Source: Rhodanobacter sp. 67-28
Lineage (GTDB): Bacteria > Pseudomonadota > Gammaproteobacteria > Xanthomonadales > Rhodanobacteraceae
DNA: 43,860 nt
Assembly: GCA_001898415.1 (NCBI GenBank)
Contig: MKTU01000044.1
Location: forward strand, 1 to 43,860
Direction of reading: 5' to 3'
This document shows positions 15,983 to 30,359 of this stretch, one piece after another. Numbering within the stretch: the first letter of the stretch is position 1; each line of letters begins with the position of its first letter. The notes beneath the pieces were generated by a model, which searched no databases, was not told where the DNA came from, and saw nothing but the letters and a program-made list of their open reading frames with translations. The position numbers and the translations under genes were made by a program.

Positions 15983-17656
15983 TCAGTCGGCCTTGTTGAA
16001 CTGTTCCTTCAACAACGCGCCGAGCTTGGTCGTGCCACTGGCGGCCGAAGAGTAGTCGACCGCGGCTTCGGGGGCGTCTTCCTCGTCCTTGGCGCGAATC
16101 GAGAGCGCCAGCTGGCGACCCTTGCGATCCATGCCGGTGAACTTGGCCTCGACCTTGTCGCCCACCTTCAGGTGCTGGGTAGCGTCGTCGATGCGCTCCT
16201 TGGCTATGTCGTTGGCGCGCAGGTAACCCTCCACGCCCTCGCCCAGGTCGATCACGGCACCCTTGGCGTCGACTTCCTTGACCGTGCCGTTGACGATCGT
16301 GCCACGCGGGTTGGCCGCCATGAACTGGCCGAACGGATCCTGCTCCATCTGCTTGATCCCGAGGCTGATGCGCTCGCGCTCCGGGTCGACGGCCAGCACC
16401 ACCGCCTCGATCTCCTCGCCCTTCTTGAAGTCGCGCACGAGGTCTTCGCCGGACACCTGCCACGAGATGTCGGACAGGTGCACCAGGCCGTCGATGCCGC
16501 CTTCCAGGCCGATGAACACGCCGAAATCGGTGATCGACTTGATCTGGCCCGACACCTTGTCGCCCTTCTTGTGCATGGCGGCGAAGGCTTCCCACGGGTT
16601 CGAGCGGGTCTGCTTGATACCCAGCGAAATGCGGCGACGCTCTTCATCCACGTCCAGCACGGTCACTTCGGTCTCGTCGCCGACCTGCACCACCTTGGCC
16701 GGGTTGACGTTCTTGTTGGTCCAGTCCATCTCGGACACGTGCACCAGGCCTTCCACGCCCGGCTCGATCTCGACGAAGCAGCCGTAATCGGTGACGTTGG
16801 AGACCTTGCCGAAGATGCGGCTGCCGACCGGATAGCGACGCGAGATGTTCACCCACGGGTCGTCGCCCAGCTGCTTCAGGCCCAGCGACACGCGGTTGCG
16901 CTCCTTGTCGTACTTCAGCACGCGCACGTCGAGCTCGTCGCCGACGTTGACCACCTCGGACGGATGGCGCACGCGCTTCCACGCCATGTCGGTGATGTGC
17001 AGCAGGCCGTCGATGCCGCCCAGGTCCACGAACGCGCCGTAATCGGTGAGGTTCTTCACCACGCCCTTGACGACGGCGCCTTCCACCAGGCGTTCCAGCA
17101 GCTTCTCGCGCTCCTCGGAGAACTCGGTCTCGACGACGGCGCGGCGGCTGACCACCACGTTGTTGCGCTTGCGATCCAGCTTGATGATCTTGAACTCGAG
17201 TTCCTTGCCCTCGAGGTAGGTCGGCTCGCGCACCGGGCGCACGTCGACCAGCGAACCGGGCAGGAACGCGCGGACATCCTTGATGTCGACGGTGAAACCG
17301 CCCTTGACCTTGCCGGAAATCATGCCGACGATGGTCTCTTCCTTGTCGAACGCCTGCTCCAGGTCGTCCCACACCATCGAGCGCTTGGCCTTCTCGCGCG
17401 ACAGCTTGGTCTCGCCGAAACCGTCTTCCAGGGCTTCGAGGGCTACCTTCACCTCGTCGCCAACCTGCACCTCCAGCACACCTTCCTCGTTCTTGAACTG
17501 CTCGATCGGGACGATGCCTTCGCTCTTCAGGCCTGCATTGATCACGACGACGTCGTTGCGGATTTCCACGACGATGCCGGTGACGATGGCGCCGGGCTTC
17601 AGCTTGGAGATGGCCTGCTGGCTCTGTTCAAACAGTTCGGCAAAACTTTCAGTCAT
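15983..17656 (-). CDS. rpsA: 30S ribosomal protein S1
   Basis: A 557-residue protein of S1 length with six repeated OB-fold S1 domains. The repeats show as [85 protein letters not shown] and [16 protein letters not shown]1 helps the 30S subunit bind and unfold mRNA. The family start [12 protein letters not shown] is at ATG 17656; upstream in-frame codons are not conserved. cmk lies upstream on the same strand and ihfB downstream, the classic order. The leader of about 130 bases is long enough for the autoregulation known in E. coli, but no specific element was identified. Confidence 0.97.
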   Translation of the reverse strand: MTESFAELFEQSQQAISKLKPGAIVTGIVVEIRNDVVVINAGLKSEGIVPIEQFKNEEGVLEVQVGDEVKVALEALEDGFGETKLSREKAKRSMVWDDLEQAFDKEETIVGMISGKVKGGFTVDIKDVRAFLPGSLVDVRPVREPTYLEGKELEFKIIKLDRKRNNVVVSRRAVVETEFSEEREKLLERLVEGAVVKGVVKNLTDYGAFVDLGGIDGLLHITDMAWKRVRHPSEVVNVGDELDVRVLKYDKERNRVSLGLKQLGDDPWVNISRRYPVGSRIFGKVSNVTDYGCFVEIEPGVEGLVHVSEMDWTNKNVNPAKVVQVGDETEVTVLDVDEERRRISLGIKQTRSNPWEAFAAMHKKGDKVSGQIKSITDFGVFIGLEGGIDGLVHLSDISWQVSGEDLVRDFKKGEEIEAVVLAVDPERERISLGIKQMEQDPFGQFMAANPRGTIVNGTVKEVDAKGAVIDLGEGVEGYLRANDIAKERIDDATQHLKVGDKVEAKFTGMDRKGRQLALSIRAKDEEDAPEAAVDYSSAASGTTKLGALLKEQFNKAD

Positions 17657-17785
17657 GTTGATTCCATAGTGGGAAAAGACCTTGGGTCCGCTGCGCTGGG
17701 TTGGTTGTTGCGCACGAACTTCCCGGTCCACCGGTTGGGGGTGGCCGCGACGGCCCTGCGGGGCCGAACGTTGTCACCGTGGTTC

Positions 17786-17808
17786 AAAACCCCCTGCCGC
17801 GGCAGGGG
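17786..17808 (-). terminator. Palindromic terminator-like hairpin after cmk
   Basis: An 18-base perfect palindrome (17791-17808, CCCCTGCCG and its complement) is followed on the minus strand by GTTTTG. It lies between cmk and rpsA and probably ends or reduces cmk transcription, leaving rpsA to its own promoter. Confidence 0.5.
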
Positions 17809-17832
17809 CACAAAAGCCGCCGCGCAATCCGC

Positions 17833-18513
17833 TCAGGACTGCACGACGGCAAGTACTTTCGCCACGACCTCGTCGATGGCCATGCCGGTGGTGTCCACCA
17901 GCACCGCATCATCGGCGGGCTTGAGTGGCGCGACCGCACGCGATGCATCGCGGCTGTCACGCGCCTCAATTTCGCGCTGAAGGCCGGCAAGTGTAACGCT
18001 GAGCCCCTTTTCCTTCAACTGCTTATAGCGTCTTTTCGCCCGCTCGGCGGCGCTCGCGGTGAGGAAAACCTTGAACGCGGCATCCGGGAAGATCACCGTG
18101 CCCATGTCGCGCCCGTCCGCCACTAGCCCGGGCGCCTTGCGAAAGCCCAACTGCAGCGCCACCAGGGCCTCGCGCACGCTGGGCATGGAGGCGATCGCCG
18201 ACGCCGCGGCACCGGCCGTTTCCGTGCGCAACTCGTCGGTGGCATCGTGACCGTTGACGATCACCCGCGCCCCGCCTCCCGTCTCGGCGGCGCGAAACTG
18301 GATCTTCGTCGTCTGGGCGCAGCGGGCCATCGCATCGGCATCGGACAGGTCCAGCCCGGCCATGCCGGCGGCGTAGCCCACCGCGCGATACAACGCCCCG
18401 GAATCCAGCAGGCGCCAGCCCAGCCGCTCTGCCACCAGCGCACTGATCGTGCCCTTGCCCGACCCGGACGGCCCGTCGATGGCAAGCACGGGAACGGCGG
18501 CGGCATGGCTCAT
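17833..18513 (-). CDS. cmk: Cytidylate kinase
   Basis: A 226-residue nucleoside monophosphate kinase. The P-loop [12 protein letters not shown] is at 11-22, and the CMP-kinase signatures [12 protein letters not shown] and [14 protein letters not shown] follow. It phosphorylates CMP and dCMP with ATP. The neighbouring rpsA and ihfB give the conserved cmk-rpsA-ihfB order. It diverges from the acyl-CoA-binding protein gene with a 104-base shared upstream region. Confidence 0.96.
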   Translation of the reverse strand: MSHAAAVPVLAIDGPSGSGKGTISALVAERLGWRLLDSGALYRAVGYAAGMAGLDLSDADAMARCAQTTKIQFRAAETGGGARVIVNGHDATDELRTETAGAAASAIASMPSVREALVALQLGFRKAPGLVADGRDMGTVIFPDAAFKVFLTASAAERAKRRYKQLKEKGLSVTLAGLQREIEARDSRDASRAVAPLKPADDAVLVDTTGMAIDEVVAKVLAVVQS

Positions 18514-18617
18514 CGAAGCATCCTGGCGGCGTGGAGAGCGCGCAGTCTAACGCGTTGACCCACTTCCGAACGCGTGCTATCCATCCCGTTTCCCGCCCGC
18601 CGCAGGTCCATTGCCCC

Positions 18618-18875
18618 ATGAACGATCTGCGTCGAGAGTTCGAGCAAGCTGCCGAAGATGTCAAAGGCCTGGCCAAACGGCCGGACAACGACACCCTGCT
18701 CAAGCTCTACGCCCTGTACAAGCAGGGCACCGAGGGCGACCTCAAGCGGACCCAGCCGGGCTTTTTCGATTTCGTGGGCACTGCCAAGCACGAAGCCTGG
18801 GCGCAGTTGAACGGCGTTCCTGTCGAGGAAGCCATGCGCCGCTACATCGCGCTGGTGCAGCAACTGCTGGCCTGA
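18618..18875 (+). CDS. Acyl-CoA-binding protein
   Basis: An 85-residue protein of the ACBP four-helix family. The classic ligand-binding block is seen as LLKLYALYKQGTEGD followed by KHEAWAQLNGVPVEEAMRRYI. The family binds long-chain acyl-CoA esters in the cytosol with high affinity, buffering and delivering them. ATG 18618 is chosen because it gives the normal ACBP N-terminus; the upstream in-frame extension has no similarity. It lies 81 bases before fadH on the same strand, which fits a fatty-acid oxidation context. Confidence 0.93.
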   Translation: MNDLRREFEQAAEDVKGLAKRPDNDTLLKLYALYKQGTEGDLKRTQPGFFDFVGTAKHEAWAQLNGVPVEEAMRRYIALVQQLLA

Positions 18876-18941
18876 CAGCTCCGTCTCCCGCCCCGCTTGC
18901 TTTTGCAGGCCCATTGCCGGCACATTCATACGATCGTTTGA

Positions 18942-20975
<2,034 letters not shown>

Positions 20976-21007
20976 ACGGGCCGCGACGACGCCAGCGCGG
21001 CACCGCA

Positions 21008-21134
21008 AAAGAAAGCGCCCCGCATGGTGCGACGCATCGACATGGGTTCAGGGGGGGAGTTGAACCAGATGTCGTATTCAGCGTCGCTGCGGGGCGAGGG
21101 CCACCGCCACTGGGGGAGGGGATAGTGGGGCGAC
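21008..21134 (-). ncRNA. Candidate small RNA with an 81-base hairpin, divergent from the LysR gene
   Basis: Bases 21016-21096 form a long interrupted stem: 21016-21024 with 21088-21096 (9 pairs), 21029-21035 with 21081-21087 (7), 21038-21043 with 21069-21074 (6) and 21045-21050 with 21061-21066 (6). On the minus strand the hairpin ends in CTTTCTTTTG, like a rho-independent terminator. A plausible minus-strand promoter lies upstream, TTGGAT (21165-21170) and TAAAAT (21141-21146) with 18 bases between, giving a predicted transcript of about 125 bases. No protein is encoded. It may instead be only a terminator or a relic palindrome. Confidence 0.4.
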
Positions 21135-21140
21135 GCGGTG

Positions 21141-21178
21141 ATTTTATGATCGACCGAATAAAGTATCCAATATATATT
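21141..21178. promoter_or_regulatory. Bidirectional AT-rich promoter region of the LysR gene
   Basis: This stretch is strikingly AT-rich against its surroundings. For the plus strand, TCGACC (21150-21155) and TATATT (21173-21178) are 17 bases apart and would drive the LysR gene. For the minus strand, TTGGAT and TAAAAT point at the hairpin RNA. An inverted repeat (CGAATAAA at 21155-21162 and its complement at 21189-21196) overlaps both and could be a regulator site. Confidence 0.4.
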
Positions 21179-21206
21179 TACGCTCGTTTTTATTCGACTT
21201 TGCTAT

Positions 21207-22118
21207 ATGTTTGATTTCCGCCAGTTGCGCTACTTCGTGGCCGTCGCCGAGGAGCTGAGCTTCACGCGGGCCGCCTTGCGCCTGCATCTTTCGCAGCCGC
21301 CCCTGTCGCAGCAGATCAAGTCACTGGAGCAGGATCTGGGCGTGCGCCTGCTGGAGCGGAGCAAACGCCACGTCTCGCTGACGGAACCGGGCCGGGTATT
21401 TCTCGAACAGGCCAGGCACCTCCTTGCCAAGGCAGACGAGGCGCGCAGCCAGGTCGTCGCCGCTGCCGCCGGCCACAGCGGCCACCTGCGCCTGGCCTAC
21501 ACCGTGTCGGCATCGTTCCACCCGGCACTGCCGCGAATCCTGCTCCGTTACGGACAAGTGGCGCCCAAGGTGGGACTGAAACTCGACGAGATGTACACCG
21601 AGCCGCAATTCGCCGCGCTGCTGGGCGGCGAGATCGACGCCGGCTTCGTCCGCGGCGAGCCGGCGCACCTGCAGGACGCGCGCAACCTGAGACTCAGCGT
21701 GATCGACCGCGAGCCGCTGTTGCTTGCCATGCCGGCGGGGCACCGGCTGGCCGGACGCAGCAGCGTCGACCTTGCCGAGGTTGCCAGTGATGCCTTCGTG
21801 TCGCAGCCACGTGCGCTCGCCGCGACGCTGTATGACCGCCTGGTGACGCTGGCGCAACACGCCGGGTTCCAGCCCGCCATCGTCCAGCACGCCCAGCAGA
21901 TCAACGGCTTGCTGGCGCTGGTCGCCGCCGGATTGGGACTGGCGCTGGTGCCGTCCAGCCTGCGGACGGTGCGGCTGCCCGGTGTTGCCTATGTGCCGCT
22001 GGAGGACCCGAACGCCTTTCTGCTGCTGGCCGTGGCCTGCCGGGCCAACGACCCCTCACCGGCGCTGCAACAGTTCCTGGCCACCGTCACGGAAGTGGCT
22101 GTCGCGCCAGGCTTGTGA
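21207..22118 (+). CDS. LysR family transcriptional regulator
   Basis: A 303-residue LysR-type regulator. The N-terminal winged helix-turn-helix ([20 protein letters not shown], then [22 protein letters not shown]) is textbook. Residues about 90-295 form the periplasmic-binding-protein-like effector domain. The overall pattern is like regulators of aromatic or small organic acid metabolism (BenM/CatR-like), but the effector cannot be inferred. There is no Shine-Dalgarno sequence before ATG 21207. LysR proteins usually control a divergent target; here the divergent side has no protein gene, only the hairpin RNA candidate, while fadH lies co-directionally upstream. Confidence 0.92.
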   Translation: MFDFRQLRYFVAVAEELSFTRAALRLHLSQPPLSQQIKSLEQDLGVRLLERSKRHVSLTEPGRVFLEQARHLLAKADEARSQVVAAAAGHSGHLRLAYTVSASFHPALPRILLRYGQVAPKVGLKLDEMYTEPQFAALLGGEIDAGFVRGEPAHLQDARNLRLSVIDREPLLLAMPAGHRLAGRSSVDLAEVASDAFVSQPRALAATLYDRLVTLAQHAGFQPAIVQHAQQINGLLALVAAGLGLALVPSSLRTVRLPGVAYVPLEDPNAFLLLAVACRANDPSPALQQFLATVTEVAVAPGL

Positions 22119-22141
22119 GCTGCCGCGAGCCTCGTTATACT
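22113..22141 (+). promoter_or_regulatory. Promoter of rpmJ
   Basis: TTGTGA (22113-22118) and TATACT (22136-22141) are separated by 17 bases, close to sigma-70 consensus. The -35 element overlaps the stop codon of the LysR gene, so rpmJ has its own promoter, with a predicted start near 22148. Confidence 0.6.
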
Positions 22142-22180
22142 TGCGAGCTTGAGTTTTTCATTTGGTGTCAGGAGCCTGCC

Positions 22181-22306
22181 GTGAAGGTGCTTAATTCTCT
22201 GAAGTCCGCCAAGGCGCGGCACCGCGATTGCAAGATCGTGCGTCGTCGCGGCAAGGTGTTCGTGATCTGCAAGAGCAACCCCCGTTTCAAGGCTCGCCAG
22301 CGCTGA
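22181..22306 (+). CDS. rpmJ: Ribosomal protein L36, zinc-free (YkgO-type) form
   Basis: A 41-residue protein starting at GTG 22181 with GGAG seven bases upstream. It reads [16 protein letters not shown], then a short basic core, and ends [10 protein letters not shown], matching the alternative L36 family. The zinc-ribbon ligands of ordinary L36 are incomplete: position 11 is not Cys and the downstream His is absent. Such C-minus paralogs can replace zinc-containing L36. A strong terminator follows immediately, so it is a single-gene unit. Confidence 0.95.
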   Translation: MKVLNSLKSAKARHRDCKIVRRRGKVFVICKSNPRFKARQR

Positions 22307-22326
22307 GTCATCGCGCACGTGCCGGC

Positions 22327-22353
22327 AAAAAAGCCGCTCATGCGGCTTTTTTT
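22327..22353 (+). terminator. Strong intrinsic terminator after rpmJ
   Basis: A6-GCCGC-TCAT-GCGGC-T7. The stem is flanked by A and T runs on both sides, so it can act in both directions; greA converges from the other side. Confidence 0.9.
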
Positions 22354-22443
22354 GTGCGCGTGTGGAATCGGGCCCTCGAGGTGCTTCACGACGGCCGAAG
22401 GGGCGCTCATGCGAAAGCTGTCCTGATCCCGGGCGGACCGCAA

Positions 22444-22470
22444 GATGGATTCCGTGTTCGCGCGAATGAC
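22444..22470. repeat. Possible degenerate REP-like palindromic element
   Basis: GATGGATTCCGTGTTCGCGC followed by GAATGACG resembles the dispersed palindromic repeats of the form GGATTCCCGC...GCGGGAATGAC found between genes in many proteobacteria. Only this one copy is seen here, and the arms are imperfect. It lies in the intergenic gap between two convergent genes, the usual place. Confidence 0.35.
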
Positions 22471-22532
22471 GAAAGCAGGCCGGCACGCGACCATCCCCGC
22501 CCTTGGCGTCGAGGCTGAGTCTTTCCAACCCC

Positions 22533-23005
22533 TCAGTCGTAGTGGACGTCGATGATTTCGTAGTGTTTGACGCCGTTGGGCGCGGTGAACTCGAAGCTGT
22601 CGCCGGCGCTCTTGCCGATCAGGGCGCGGGCGATCGGCGAGGAGACGGCAATCAGGTTCTGCTTGATGTCCGCCTCCAGGTCGCCGACGATCTGGTAGGT
22701 CACCGGGGTGCCGCTGTCCTCGTCCTCCAGGTCGACGGTCGCGCCGAAGACCACCCGCTTGCCCGCATTGAGCCGCGACACGTCGATGACTTCGGCGGTC
22801 GACAGCAGCCCTTCGAGCTGGGCGATGCGCCCCTCGGTGAAGCTCTGCAGTTCGCGCGCGGCGTGGTACTCGGCGTTCTCCTTGAGATCGCCGTGCGCCC
22901 TCGCCTCCGCGATGGCCGCGATGATGCGCGGGCGCTCGATGGATTTCAGCCGTTCCAGTTCCGCGCGCAGGCGTTCGGAACCGGTTTTGGTGATCGGGGC
23001 ACGAC

Positions 23006-23009
<4 letters not shown>
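22533..23009 (-). CDS. greA: Transcription elongation factor GreA
   Basis: A 158-residue GreA. The N-terminal coiled coil carries the acidic tip [14 protein letters not shown], which enters the RNA polymerase channel and stimulates transcript cleavage. The C-terminal FKBP-like domain includes [13 protein letters not shown] and [18 protein letters not shown] residues. It starts within the ATGA overlap with the carB stop, the carA-carB-greA arrangement seen in related gammaproteobacteria. Confidence 0.97.
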
Positions 23010-26233
<3,224 letters not shown>

Positions 26234-26234
26234 C

Positions 26235-27362
26235 TCAGCGAGCCTCCTGCATCAGCTTGGCGAAACGTTGGAACAGATAGCCCATGTCATGCGGTCCCGG
26301 GCTGGCCTCGGGATGGCCCTGGAAACAGAAGGCCGGGCGATCTGTCAGCGCGAAACCCTGCAGCGAACCGTCGAACAGCGAGCGGTGGGTCAGCCGCACA
26401 TGGGCCGGCAGACTGGCCGGATCGACCGCGAAACCGTGGTTCTGCGAGGTGATCAGCACGCGGCCGTCGTCCAGATCCTTCACCGGATGGTTGGCGCCGT
26501 GGTGGCCGTATTTCATCTTCAGCGTGCGTCCGCCCAACGCCAGCCCCATCAGTTGATGGCCCAGGCAGATGCCGAACAGCGGAATCTTCGCGTCGAGGAA
26601 GACGCGCGTCGCCTCGATCGCGTAATCGCACGCAGCGGGATCGCCCGGGCCGTTGGAAAGGAACACGCCATGGGGCTGCATCGCCAGCACCTCCGCGGCG
26701 GGAGTCTGCGGCGGCACCACGGTAATGTCGCAACCCTGCTCGGCCAGCAGGCGCAGGATGTTGAGCTTGGTGCCGAAGTCGTAGGCCACCACCTTGAACT
26801 GCATGGCCGGCTGGTTGAACGCCGTGCGATCGAGGTCATAGCAGCCCTGATTCCATCTGTAGGGCTTGCCGGTGCCCACGACCTTGGCCAAGTCCATTCC
26901 GGCGAGGCCGGAGAAGCCGCGCGCCTTGGCCAGGGCATCTTCCGCGTCGACCTGCGCGCCCGCCACGATGCAACCGGCCAGCGCGCCCTTCTCGCGCAGT
27001 ATGCGGGTCAGCCGGCGCGTGTCGATCCCGGCGATGGCCACCGTGCCGTGGTCGGCGAGGTAGTCGGGCAAGCTGCGAGTGGAGCGCCAGTTGCTGGCAC
27101 GCCGCGGCACGTCGCGCACGATCAGGCCGGCGGCATGCACGAGATTCGACTCCACATCCACCTCGTTGACACCAGTGTTGCCGACGTGCGGGTAGGTCAG
27201 CGTGACGATCTGGCGCGCGTAGGAGGGATCGGTGAGGATCTCCTGATAACCGGTCATGGCGGTATTGAAGACCACTTCGCCGACCGTTTCGCCAACGGCG
27301 CCGATGGCGTGGCCATGAAAAATGCTGCCGTCTTCGAGGGCCAGCAGGGCAGGATGCGACAT
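26235..27362 (-). CDS. carA: Carbamoyl phosphate synthase small chain
   Basis: A 375-residue glutamine amidotransferase subunit. The nucleophile Cys266 is in FGICLGHQ, and the catalytic H350 and E352 are in [13 protein letters not shown]. The N-terminal CPSase small domain ([19 protein letters not shown]) precedes it. It hydrolyses glutamine and channels ammonia to CarB. ATG 27362 gives the normal family start; 40-odd codons of open frame upstream are leader, not protein. A good promoter and a leader hairpin lie upstream. Confidence 0.97.
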   Translation of the reverse strand: MSHPALLALEDGSIFHGHAIGAVGETVGEVVFNTAMTGYQEILTDPSYARQIVTLTYPHVGNTGVNEVDVESNLVHAAGLIVRDVPRRASNWRSTRSLPDYLADHGTVAIAGIDTRRLTRILREKGALAGCIVAGAQVDAEDALAKARGFSGLAGMDLAKVVGTGKPYRWNQGCYDLDRTAFNQPAMQFKVVAYDFGTKLNILRLLAEQGCDITVVPPQTPAAEVLAMQPHGVFLSNGPGDPAACDYAIEATRVFLDAKIPLFGICLGHQLMGLALGGRTLKMKYGHHGANHPVKDLDDGRVLITSQNHGFAVDPASLPAHVRLTHRSLFDGSLQGFALTDRPAFCFQGHPEASPGPHDMGYLFQRFAKLMQEAR

Positions 27363-27393
27363 AACAAGGACCGCCTTTTTGATGCAGCAAAGT

Positions 27394-27422
27394 CCGCAAG
27401 CCGCAGTATTGCTGGCTTGTGG
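27394..27422 (-). promoter_or_regulatory. Leader hairpin in the carA 5' untranslated region
   Basis: On the minus strand CCACAAGCC pairs with GGCTTGCGG (8 of 9 positions), and the 11-base loop can add GCA/TGC. The hairpin lies between the predicted transcription start and the carA ribosome binding site. It may be an attenuator or RNA-stability element; no run of U follows it, so it is not a plain terminator. Confidence 0.35.
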
Positions 27423-27455
27423 AGTTTGGAGGGGAAGCTTTCCGGGCGGGTCGCA

Positions 27456-27484
27456 ATGATAGGCTGCAGGCACGTTCCTGTCCA
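27456..27484 (-). promoter_or_regulatory. carA: Promoter of carAB-greA
   Basis: On the minus strand TGGACA (27479-27484) and TATCAT (27456-27461) are separated by 17 bases; each matches the sigma-70 consensus at five of six positions. The predicted start is near 27449, leaving a leader of about 87 bases. Confidence 0.6.
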
Positions 27485-27577
27485 CCTTGCGGCAGCATGA
27501 ATCGGCCGATGCCCGGTGCGTCGCGTATGGAGCGCGAACGGTACACTAGGCCTCATTTCAATGGAGCTGGACGTCCC

Positions 27578-28273
27578 ATGGGTGCCGTCGTACTGCTGGA
27601 CCCCGCGCGTCTCGATCGCCCGGATACCACGATCCGGCACCAGCCTTTCCCGTTCATGGTCGCCCACGGACAACTGCCCGACGAGATGCGTGCGGATCTC
27701 GATCGCGATTTCCCGCGCTATGCCAGCGCCGGATTCTTCCCCTACGAACCGGCCGATTGCGGCGCCAGCGTCAATGCGCTGATCGAGGGCCTGACCTCCC
27801 CGGAGTTCGCCCGCGCCATCGGCAAGCGCCTGGGCATCGAGGAGCTGGACCGCTATCCCACCCTGGTTACCCTGTGCCGCATGCTCAACAAGCGCCATGG
27901 CACGATCCACACCGACAGCCGGTCGAAGATCGCCACCGCCCTGCTCTACCTCAACGGCCAATGGCCTGACACCAGCGCCGGCTGCCTGCGATTCCTGCAC
28001 AGCATGGACGACATCGACGCGATGGTGATGCCCGAGCTGATTCCACTGTACGGCGAGTTTGCGGTGTTCAAGCGCTGCGACAACTCCTTCCACGGCCATT
28101 TGCCGTACGAGGGCGAACGCCGCGTCATCCAGGTCGCCTGGCTCACCAGCGAGGAAGAGAAGCTGCGCAAGACCCGTCGCGGCAAGTTCTCGCGGGCGTT
28201 CAAGAAGGTTTTCGGCGGCCTCGACCGGAAGTTCGGCGCCAGCCGGGGCCGCAACGCCGCGCACCGCGATTGA
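27578..28273 (+). CDS. 2OG-Fe(II) oxygenase superfamily protein
   Basis: A 231-residue protein with a double-stranded beta-helix oxygenase pattern. The iron pair H111xD113 is in GTIHTDSRSK, a distal His is H172 or H174 in FHGHLPYEGE, and R182 or R181 probably binds 2-oxoglutarate. The C-terminal tail is basic (KTRRGKFSRAFKKVFGG). The start is ATG 27578, with GGAG further upstream; the N-terminal extension of the open frame is not credible. The gene is inverted relative to dapB and carA, which usually neighbour each other directly. Substrate unknown; hydroxylation of a protein or small molecule is possible. Confidence 0.8.
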   Translation: MGAVVLLDPARLDRPDTTIRHQPFPFMVAHGQLPDEMRADLDRDFPRYASAGFFPYEPADCGASVNALIEGLTSPEFARAIGKRLGIEELDRYPTLVTLCRMLNKRHGTIHTDSRSKIATALLYLNGQWPDTSAGCLRFLHSMDDIDAMVMPELIPLYGEFAVFKRCDNSFHGHLPYEGERRVIQVAWLTSEEEKLRKTRRGKFSRAFKKVFGGLDRKFGASRGRNAAHRD

Positions 28274-28310
28274 GCCGGGAGCAGGCTCCGGCAGCGCCGG
28301 AGGAAATGCT

Positions 28311-29102
28311 TCAGGGCCGCGCGGCGATGACGTCGTCCAGCCGCCACTGACCGGCTGGCCGGCCTGCGAGCCAGTGCGCCGCATGCAGCGCGCCACGCGC
28401 GAAGATCGAGCGATCGGTGGCGCGGTGGACCAGCTCCAGCCGCTCGCCCTGACCGATCAGCATGACCTGGTGCTCGCCCACGATGTCGCCACCGCGGATC
28501 ACGGCGAAACCGATGCTGCCGTCGACGCGCTCGCCGCCACGCTCGAATGCCGCCCCAGCCTCCAGCGTGGTGTGGCGTGCGGCCGCCGCCACCTCGCCAA
28601 GCGCCAGGGCGGTGCCGGATGGTGCATCGCGCTTGCGACCGTGGTGCGCTTCGACGATCTCCAGATCCCAGGCCGGCAGGGCCGACGCCGCCTCGCGCAA
28701 CAGCCGCGCCAGCATCGCCACGCCGAGGCTGAAGTTGGCGGCGCGCAGGACCGCGATCTGCCGCGCGGCATCGGCCAACCGCGACGTCAGCGCGCCGTCG
28801 ATGCCGGTGGTGCCGCTGACCAGTGCGATGCCGCGCTCCAGACAATGGTCGAGCGCAGCTCCCAGCGCCGCAGGCGTGCTGAAATCGACAATGACGTCGA
28901 TCGGCGGCGCCTGCGTCCAGTCATGCGCGTAACGAAGTGTTCCGTTTGCCACACCGGGCACGGGCTGGCCGGCGTGGATCGACCCCGGCGCCACCACGGC
29001 ATGCACCAGTTCGGCGTCGCCGTCGGCACCCAGCAAGTCGAGCAAGGCGCGGCCCATGCGGCCGGAGGCACCGTTCACGGCGAGTCGAAAGGGGCGTGTC
29101 AT
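28311..29102 (-). CDS. dapB: 4-hydroxy-tetrahydrodipicolinate reductase
   Basis: A 263-residue DapB. The N-terminal nucleotide-binding motif is VNGASGRMGRALL, and the catalytic block EAHHGRKRDAPSGTALALGE carries the conserved HH and K residues. It reduces hydroxytetrahydrodipicolinate in the lysine and meso-diaminopimelate pathway, feeding peptidoglycan. The gene lies 82 bases downstream of dnaJ on the same strand, as in related genomes. Confidence 0.96.
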   Translation of the reverse strand: MTRPFRLAVNGASGRMGRALLDLLGADGDAELVHAVVAPGSIHAGQPVPGVANGTLRYAHDWTQAPPIDVIVDFSTPAALGAALDHCLERGIALVSGTTGIDGALTSRLADAARQIAVLRAANFSLGVAMLARLLREAASALPAWDLEIVEAHHGRKRDAPSGTALALGEVAAAARHTTLEAGAAFERGGERVDGSIGFAVIRGGDIVGEHQVMLIGQGERLELVHRATDRSIFARGALHAAHWLAGRPAGQWRLDDVIAARP

Positions 29103-29184
29103 CGGCGCAGCATTCCTCGGGGTCAGGCGTCCATGCTAACCGCGCAGCCCGGCCGCGGGGTGGCGGCCGCAGGCCCGCTTCGCC

Positions 29185-30312
29185 TCAGGCGGTCACGCGG
29201 GACCAGAATTTCTTCACGCCGTCGACCCAGCCCTTGGCGCGCGGCGTGTGCTTGTCGGCGTCGCTGCCGCTGAACGTGGCCTCCAGCGACTCCAGCAGCT
29301 CGCGTTGCTGGCGCGTCAGGCGCACCGGCGTTTCCACCACCACCCGACAAATCAGGTCGCCGTGGCGGCTGCTGCGCACCGACTTGACGCCGCGGCCGCG
29401 CAGGCGGAACTGCGCGCCGGTCTGCGTCTCCGGCGGAATGCTTATCGGGACTTCGCCCTCCAGCGTCGGCACCGGCAACTGGGCGCCCAGCGCAGCCTGC
29501 GAAAAGCGGATCGGCAGTTCGCAATACAGGTCGCTGCCGTCGCGCTGGAAGATCGCATGCTCGCGCACGCGCACTTCCACGTAGAGGTCGCCGGCAGGCG
29601 TGCCGGACGGGCCGGCCTCGCCCTGCCCGCTCAGGCGAATGCGGTCACCGTTGTCGACGCCCTCGGGGATCTGCACGGACAGCGTGCGGGTCTCCTCGAT
29701 GCGTCCCTCGCCGTGGCACTTGCGGCAGGGATTCTCGATTGCCTGGCCGGTGCCGCCGCAATGCGGGCAAGCCTGCTGGATCGAGAAGATGCCGTTCTGC
29801 ATGCGCACCTGGCCGTGGCCATGGCAGGTCGCGCACTTGGCTACCTTGCCGTCGGCCGAACCGCTGCCGTTGCAGTGATGGCAATTGACCTGGGTGGGGA
29901 TCTCGATCTGCTTGCTGACGCCGAACACGGCCTCCTCGAGGTCGAGATCCATGATGTAGCGCAGGTCCGAGCCGCGGCGCGGCCGGCCGCGGCCACCGCC
30001 ATTCCTGCCGAAGATGTCGCCGAAGATGTCGCCGAAGATGTCGCCCACGTCGCCGAACCCGGCGCCGCCGCGGCCGCCCATGCCGCCTTCGAACGCCGCG
30101 TGGCCGTGCTGGTCGTACAAGGCACGCTTGCGCTCGTCGGACAGCACTTCGTAGGCCTCCTTGGCCTCCTTGAACTTGTCCTGCGCGGTCGGGTCGTCGG
30201 GGCAACGATCCGGGTGGTACTTCATGGCCAGCCGACGGAAGGATTTCTTCAGTTCGACTTCGGTGACGGTGCGTTCCACACCCAGCACTTCGTAGTAATC
30301 ACGCTTGCTCAT
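29185..30312 (-). CDS. dnaJ: Chaperone protein DnaJ
   Basis: A 375-residue class I DnaJ. The J domain (residues 1-70) has the HPD motif in [13 protein letters not shown] Gly-rich linker follows ([16 protein letters not shown]). Four zinc-binding CxxCxGxG repeats ([24 protein letters not shown] and CRKCHGEG) come next, then the substrate-binding C-terminal domains. It delivers clients to DnaK and stimulates its ATPase. It lies 109 bases downstream of dnaK, with a strong palindrome in the gap. Confidence 0.98.
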   Translation of the reverse strand: MSKRDYYEVLGVERTVTEVELKKSFRRLAMKYHPDRCPDDPTAQDKFKEAKEAYEVLSDERKRALYDQHGHAAFEGGMGGRGGAGFGDVGDIFGDIFGDIFGRNGGGRGRPRRGSDLRYIMDLDLEEAVFGVSKQIEIPTQVNCHHCNGSGSADGKVAKCATCHGHGQVRMQNGIFSIQQACPHCGGTGQAIENPCRKCHGEGRIEETRTLSVQIPEGVDNGDRIRLSGQGEAGPSGTPAGDLYVEVRVREHAIFQRDGSDLYCELPIRFSQAALGAQLPVPTLEGEVPISIPPETQTGAQFRLRGRGVKSVRSSRHGDLICRVVVETPVRLTRQQRELLESLEATFSGSDADKHTPRAKGWVDGVKKFWSRVTA

Positions 30313-30359
30313 TCATGCATCCACATGCTCGTCCGCCCCATGGCACCATCCGCAAAACC

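Noticed and set aside
21044..21066. On the minus strand GGTTCAACTCCCCCC resembles the T-arm end of tmRNA, as in an attachment site left by an island in ssrA
   Set aside because: The would-be T-stem does not pair (TCTGG against CCCCC), no CCA-ended acceptor stem or integrase is present, and the bases pair better inside the large local hairpin.
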